A DNA stretch of 32,585 bases from DAISJI01 sp964559835 (lineage in GTDB: Bacteria; Acidobacteriota; Terriglobia; Terriglobales; Acidobacteriaceae), in the NCBI GenBank assembly GCA_964559835.1, contig CAZLJE010000046.1:1-32585 (forward strand). The letters are read 5' to 3'. The translations under genes and the position numbers were made by a program. The notes beneath the pieces are model-generated. The model did not search any database and had not been told where the DNA came from. It saw nothing but the letters and a program-made list of their open reading frames with translations. Positions 29,164-32,585 of the stretch are shown one piece after another; positions within the stretch are counted from its first letter, which is position 1, and each line of letters begins with the position of its first letter.

Positions 29164-30272
29164 AACTTCTCGTATTGCGGAATGATCTTACTGGCGCAGA
29201 AGTGTCCACGGGCGGCGATGCGTGCTTCCTCCGCCATATGCTGGAGCTTGGCCTCGTCGGTAAGCAATTCGACGGCGTATCGCGCCATTGTCTCCACGTC
29301 TCCCACTTCCGCCAGGAAACCGGTCTTGCCGTGATCGACGACCTCCGGAAGCCCACCAACATTGGTCGCGATCGGCACGACTTTGCACGCCATTGCTTCC
29401 AGCGCAGCGAGCCCGAACGACTCCAGCTGGCTCGGCAGCAGCATGACGTCCGCAACCGCGAGCTTCTCGTGCACGCGGTCCTGCTTGCCCAGGAAGATCA
29501 CGCGGTCATGGATCTTCTTGTCCATCGTCATCCACTCGGCGCGCGAGCGCTCAGGACCGTCGCCGATGAGCAGCAGTTTGGACGGGATCTTCTTCTGTAC
29601 GCGATCGAAGACCTCGATCACGTCCTCGATCCGCTTCACCGGGCGGAAATTGGAGAGATGCACGAATAGCCGTTCGTCGTCTTTTGCAAATTCACGGCGG
29701 CGTTCCGCAGCCCCTTCGTCGCGCACGTACAGGTCGCAGTTCACGAAGTTGTAGATCACGCGGATGCAGTCCTTGATCTGGAACTCCGTGTTGGTGCGCT
29801 CGCGCAGGTACTTCGAGATCGCGGTCACTCCATCGCTCTCCTCGATGGAGAAGCGAGTGATCGGCAGATACGAACGGTCCTGTCCGACGAGCGTGATGTC
29901 GGTCCCGTGCAGCGTAGTGACGAAGGGTAGCCGCTTTCCCGCCCTGCGCAGCATCTGGCGCGCAAGATAGGCACTGACCGAATGAGGGATCGCGTAGTGA
30001 ACGTGCAGCAGGTCGAGCAAGTAGATCTCCGCGACTTCGGCCATACGCGTCGCGAGCGCAAGGTCGTACGGAGGGTAATCGAACAGCGGGTAATGCGAGA
30101 CCTCGACTTCATGGAACCAGATATTCGGGTGACTGTTCGTGCCCAGCCGAAACGGCGGCGAATAAGTGATGAAGTGGACTTCGTGTCCGCGCTGTGCCAA
30201 CTCGATACCGAGTTCGGTCGCGACGACTCCGCTTCCGCCGTAAGTCGGATAACAGGTGATGCCGATTTTCAT
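29130..30272 (-). CDS. bshA: N-acetyl-alpha-D-glucosaminyl L-malate synthase BshA
   Basis: The 380-residue GT4-family enzyme transfers GlcNAc from UDP-GlcNAc to L-malate, the first step of bacillithiol synthesis. It begins MKIGITCYPTYGGSGVVATE, the diagnostic BshA N-terminus. HVHYAIPHSVSAYLARQML, VTTLHGTDITLVGQDRSY, FVHLSNFRPVKRIEDVIEVF, LLIGDGPERS and the nucleotide-sugar motif QLESFGLAALEAMACKVVPI follow, all matching family landmarks. This indicates that the organism makes bacillithiol or a related GlcN-malate thiol. bshB and bshC are not adjacent. It ends inside the 3' part of the kinase gene (34-nt convergent overlap). Confidence 0.94.
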   Translation of the reverse strand: MKIGITCYPTYGGSGVVATELGIELAQRGHEVHFITYSPPFRLGTNSHPNIWFHEVEVSHYPLFDYPPYDLALATRMAEVAEIYLLDLLHVHYAIPHSVSAYLARQMLRRAGKRLPFVTTLHGTDITLVGQDRSYLPITRFSIEESDGVTAISKYLRERTNTEFQIKDCIRVIYNFVNCDLYVRDEGAAERRREFAKDDERLFVHLSNFRPVKRIEDVIEVFDRVQKKIPSKLLLIGDGPERSRAEWMTMDKKIHDRVIFLGKQDRVHEKLAVADVMLLPSQLESFGLAALEAMACKVVPIATNVGGLPEVVDHGKTGFLAEVGDVETMARYAVELLTDEAKLQHMAEEARIAARGHFCASKIIPQYEKFYREVLDRASE

Positions 30273-30326
30273 GAGGCCTCAAAGGTACATGCTTTGGATT
30301 CGGAAGGGGAGCGCGCGATGCAAAAG

Positions 30327-30450
30327 CAGTTGCCAGTTGCCCAGTTGTCAGTTGTTCGTAGGCGACTTCATGGAAGGGATTTGTGCAGGGCTACCACGCT
30401 CCGGGATGGCCGAAGCAAACTAGCAACTAACAACTAGCAACTTATAACTG
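30327..30450. repeat. Inverted array of heptamer words (CAGTTGC / CTAGCAA)
   Basis: The left arm 30327-30356 consists of CAGTTG-words at 7-8 bp steps; the right arm (about 30419-30450) holds CTAGCAA, CTAACAA, CTAGCAA and a final CTTATAACTG. The arms are imperfectly complementary and could pair over a loop of about 60 nt. It lies between bshA and the response regulator gene. Confidence 0.6.
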
Positions 30451-30453
30451 TCT

Positions 30454-30834
30454 TTACGCGCTCTTGCCGACCGGCTCATTGGTCTTGGGCGCTTCGTCGA
30501 GGAAGAGTTTGATCTTCTCGAGGAGCTGGGGGAAGAGCTCGTCTTTGGGGAGGCAGGCCTTGACTTCGTCGCCGCCCTCGATCGGGCCGTAGCCGGTGAC
30601 GATGATGACCGGCGTCTGCGGGCTGGTGCTGTGGATCCTGCGGGCCAGTTCCAGGCCGTTCATCCCGTCCATGCGGAAATCGGTGACGAGGATGTCGAAC
30701 TTATCTTTTTCGAATTTCTCCAGCGCCTCTTCGGCGTTGTAGGCGCAAACCGCGCGGTAGCCCTGCATTTCCAGGATCTCGCAACTCAAGCGGGCGAGCA
30801 CTTCATGGTCGTCGACGAAGAGAACGGCTTTCAT
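30454..30834 (-). CDS. Single-domain response regulator (CheY-like receiver)
   Basis: The start at 30834 gives 126 residues beginning MKAVLFVDDHEVLARLSCEI; the longer frame has no receiver homology upstream. Acidic pocket residues D8-D9, phospho-acceptor D52 in LVTDFRMDGMNGLELARRI, VTGYGP with the switch Thr, and the conserved Lys in CLPKDELFPQLL are present. There is no output domain, so it acts by protein contact or as a phosphorelay intermediate. It is transcribed divergently from the Cys-motif PAS kinase (31169), its likely partner. Confidence 0.88.
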   Translation of the reverse strand: MKAVLFVDDHEVLARLSCEILEMQGYRAVCAYNAEEALEKFEKDKFDILVTDFRMDGMNGLELARRIHSTSPQTPVIIVTGYGPIEGGDEVKACLPKDELFPQLLEKIKLFLDEAPKTNEPVGKSA

Positions 30835-30887
30835 GCGCGGCACCTGCGGTGAAATTGACCGGGCGGAGGTTCCCGCCAAGCTAACTA

Positions 30888-30903
30888 TTGGTTTCAAAAC
30901 CAA
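30888..30903. promoter_or_regulatory. Perfect 16-bp dyad TTGGTTTCAAAACCAA
   Basis: A 7-bp perfect inverted repeat with a 2-nt centre lies 54 bp before the receiver gene start. Operator or small-hairpin roles are both possible; no matching regulator is known. Confidence 0.35.
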
Positions 30904-31028
30904 CCAGAAAAGATGCCTGTAACGACACAATTTTACTCTGAGGTGGGAACCGTAGTGCCAACAATGGGAACTGTCCGGACAGGGCACAGGGTGGTCGTTT
31001 CCTCGCCAGCGGCTGCCTGTTACGGATG

Positions 31029-31043
31029 TTCCCAATGTGGGAA
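31029..31043. promoter_or_regulatory. Perfect dyad TTCCCA-ATG-TGGGAA
   Basis: A 6-bp perfect inverted repeat with a 3-nt centre. The same TGGGAA(C) half-site occurs at 30944-30950 and 30965-30971, spaced by 21 bp (two helical turns), suggesting a cooperative DNA-binding site. Confidence 0.4.
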
Positions 31044-31168
31044 GAACCTCTCGCCTATGACGAGCAATTCCCTTGCTGTTCACGTATGGAAGGCGCAATC
31101 TTTCGGCCAGCTAAGCGGGAAATTGGTGTGCCGGCGCGCCGGAAGACACGCATGGCACCGAGGTGCGC

Positions 31169-32320
31169 ATGTCTGAGCTACTGACCGAATTCGCCCCAGC
31201 CGCACGTGCGGAGCGCAGCACCGTGGCGGCACAGTCACTCCAGGTTTCAGGGCAGCCCCTGTTCCGGGACATGCTGGACCGCGTTCCTACCATGATCATG
31301 GTCCTGAATTCGGACCGGCAGATCGTGTATGCGAACCAGGCTGTCCTGCGCACGACCGAGGCCGCCGACATGTCGGCGATCGCAGGAATGCGTCCCGGCG
31401 AACTGTTTCACTGCAAGCATTCCGCGGAGACACCCGGCGGCTGCGGCACCACTCGGTTTTGCAGGTTCTGCGGTGCGGCGAACTCCATCCTGAAAGCGCA
31501 ACGAGGACAATTCGCGATGCAAGAGTGCCGCATGATGGCGGAGAAGCAGGGCCTCGAAGAAGGTCTCGATCTGCGCGTGTGGGCAAGCCCTATCACCGTC
31601 GGAGGCGAGCAGTTCACGTTCTTCGTTGTTGCCGACATCGCCGACGAGAAACGCCGCGACTGGCTGGAGAAGACATTCCTGCACGATTTGCTGAACACGG
31701 CCGCGGCATTGCGCGGCTTCTCCCGGCTGCTGAACAGCGACAGCACGGGGCCGCAGCTTGACGCCGAGTGCGCCCAGAGCATCGTTGCGCTCGCGGAGCG
31801 GATCGTCGGCGACATCGAATCGCACCGGCAACTGGTCGCGGCCGAGAATCATGAATTGCAGGTCCAGTTCTGCAAGACCACGTCAACGCAGGTGCTGGAG
31901 CAGGTCTACGCCGCTTACAACAACGCCGAAATGTTGAATGGGCGCCTGTTGCGCATCGCCGCTCAGAGCGCCGGCGTGGAAATGGAGACGGACCGCACGC
32001 TGCTGGCGCGCGTCGTCGGCAACATGGTCAAGAACGCGCTTGAAAGCTCCGCGCCTGGAGAGGTGGTCACGCTCGCTACCGAACCCGAGGGAGAGACGGT
32101 GAGGTTCTGGGTACACAATCCAACGTACATCCCGGAGAACGTTCGGCTGCAGATCTTCAACCGATCGTTCTCGACGAAAGGACGAGGAAGGGGACTGGGG
32201 ACGTACAGCATGAAATTGATCAGCGAGCGCTGTTTAGGCGGAAAGGTGTCGTTTACTTCGATCGAATCCGCCGGCACGATCTTCGTGGCGACATATCCGC
32301 GCTTGCAACTTCGACGGTAA
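31169..32320 (+). CDS. PAS histidine kinase with a four-cysteine motif
   Basis: ATG 31169 has GAGG at 31160-31163 upstream; GTG 31163 is less likely. The 383-residue soluble kinase has a PAS domain (about 32-160) with VPTMIMVLNSDRQIVYANQA. Within it is the cluster H81-C82-x-H84, G-G-C92-G, F-C98-x-x-C101-G-A, which could bind a metal, heme or Fe-S cofactor or form disulfides. The HisKA-like helix has H172 in FLHDLLNTAAALRGFSRLL (an HDxxN variant), followed by HATPase motifs NMVKNALESS and FNRSFSTKGRGRGLGTYSMK. No membrane segment is seen, so it senses cytoplasmic cues such as redox or gas. The divergent lone receiver is its likely partner. Confidence 0.87.
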   Translation: MSELLTEFAPAARAERSTVAAQSLQVSGQPLFRDMLDRVPTMIMVLNSDRQIVYANQAVLRTTEAADMSAIAGMRPGELFHCKHSAETPGGCGTTRFCRFCGAANSILKAQRGQFAMQECRMMAEKQGLEEGLDLRVWASPITVGGEQFTFFVVADIADEKRRDWLEKTFLHDLLNTAAALRGFSRLLNSDSTGPQLDAECAQSIVALAERIVGDIESHRQLVAAENHELQVQFCKTTSTQVLEQVYAAYNNAEMLNGRLLRIAAQSAGVEMETDRTLLARVVGNMVKNALESSAPGEVVTLATEPEGETVRFWVHNPTYIPENVRLQIFNRSFSTKGRGRGLGTYSMKLISERCLGGKVSFTSIESAGTIFVATYPRLQLRR

Positions 32321-32344
32321 GAGTGCCGAGGCGAGCGGTGAAGT

Positions 32345-32374
32345 TTGACCGTTCTTTTCCGACTCCCGTATACT
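32345..32374 (+). promoter_or_regulatory. Predicted sigma70-type promoter of the tRNA genes
   Basis: TTGACC (32345-32350), an 18-bp spacer and TATACT (32369-32374) form a strong promoter about 60 nt before the first tRNA gene. Confidence 0.7.
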
Positions 32375-32435
32375 GTTTCTCGAGCCCAACCAGTGACCCC
32401 CTCAGTGCTGGGCCCCGCGCAAGGGGTTGCACCAG

Positions 32436-32512
32436 GGGCGGTTAGCTCAGTTGGTTAGAGCGTCTCGCTTACACCGAGAAGGTCGCAGGTTCGAGTCCTG
32501 CACTGCCCACCA
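32436..32512 (+). tRNA. tRNA-Val (anticodon TAC), CCA encoded
   Basis: The full cloverleaf can be drawn. The acceptor stem GGGCGGT pairs with ACTGCCC (one G-U), the D-arm GCTCAGTTGGTTAGAGC is canonical, and the anticodon stem TCTCG/CGAGA encloses the loop CTTACAC with anticodon TAC at 32470-32472, reading GTA. The T-arm has GGTTCGAGTCC. The discriminator A and CCA (32510-32512) are encoded. Confidence 0.96.
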
Positions 32513-32530
32513 ATTTCCGGTTTTTAAGCC

Positions 32531-32585
32531 GGGGACGTAGTTCAGTTGGTTAGAACGCTGCCCTGTCACGGCAGAGGTCGCGAGT
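32531..32585 (+). tRNA. tRNA-Asp (anticodon GTC), 3' end outside window
   Basis: GGGGACG begins the acceptor stem; the D-arm GTTCAGTTGGTTAGAAC is followed by the anticodon stem CTGCC/GGCAG with loop CTGTCAC, anticodon GTC. The T-arm starts at the window edge. It is 18 nt after tRNA-Val and probably in the same transcript. Confidence 0.95.

Larger units (their letters stand above)
30835..31168. other. 334-bp divergent intergenic region
   Basis: This region separates the receiver gene and the PAS kinase. It contains a perfect 16-bp dyad at 30888-30903, TGGGAAC direct repeats at 30944 and 30965 (21 bp apart), and the dyad TTCCCA-ATG-TGGGAA at 31029-31043. An 87-codon open frame at 30913-31176 is not favoured as coding. 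No clear sigma70 promoter was found. Confidence 0.5.

Noticed and set aside
30939..30957. TTGGCAC-like sequence on the minus strand as a sigma54 promoter of the receiver gene
   Set aside because: The -12 element reads TTCC instead of the required TTGC, so the match is too weak.
30913..31176. 87-codon frame with a CYGCSQCG segment in the divergent intergenic region
   Set aside because: No Shine-Dalgarno, third positions are not GC-rich like real genes here, and it overlaps the kinase start and the TTCCCA/TGGGAA dyad.

Overview
The window reads as a piece of a GC-rich, Gram-negative-type chromosome, most likely an Acidobacteriota (Terriglobia/Koribacter-like) genome. This is an inference from the gene families: inositol-3-phosphate synthase, BshA (bacillithiol route), MlaF, Tat-exported oxidoreductase and PLP enzymes, an M48 protease with a charged tail, 5TM-Lyt sensor kinase and PAS kinases. 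The many dispersed intergenic hairpin repeats point the same way. No phage, plasmid, transposase or CRISPR signal was seen; most of the content is ordinary housekeeping and sensory genes.

Layout. 1-335 is the 3' end of inositol-3-phosphate synthase; 459-1469 holds a PD-(D/E)XK nuclease-like protein and a small secreted protein. 1558-4267 is a compact cassette: a TetR regulator divergent from an Asp-box beta-propeller, a MoaD/ThiS-like ubiquitin-fold protein ending in Gly-Gly whose start overlaps the propeller stop, and a small helical protein of unknown function. Two face-to-face sigma70-type promoters with a shared GCGACCG word lie between the divergent genes. 4393-10586 carries a Tat-signal PLP enzyme, an M48 protease, a CPA2 antiporter, a Tat-signal aldo/keto reductase, a YfcE-like phosphodiesterase and an ABM-domain protein.

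10683-15649 (minus strand) looks like one transcription unit: a small glycosyltransferase-2-like protein, prepilin peptidase, a PAS histidine kinase, a secreted coiled-coil protein and an NtrC-type response regulator. This resembles a PilS/PilR-like control pair beside the type IV pilin processing enzyme. 15829-17631 is a dCache-HAMP-HD-GYP c-di-GMP phosphodiesterase. 18342-21891 is a plus-strand run: ftsY, a 59-residue membrane protein, ribD, ribE and a PPOX-family flavin/F420 protein. 21898-23543 (minus) has mobA coupled to mlaF and a small secreted protein.

23761-32320 holds an RCK-type potassium channel with an unusual filter, a hypothetical protein, a BON lipoprotein, AlaX, a LytS-like kinase overlapping bshA tail to tail, a lone receiver domain and a divergent Cys-motif PAS histidine kinase. 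The window ends with a strong promoter, tRNA-Val(TAC) and the start of tRNA-Asp(GTC).

The most distinctive features beyond the genes are (i) the propeller/ubiquitin-like cassette, (ii) three copies of an approximately 30-bp CCCACCC hairpin element, (iii) several giant hairpins built from 7-8 bp periodic words at gene ends, and (iv) larger dispersed elements in the ftsY leader, before mobA and at the end of the phosphodiesterase gene.
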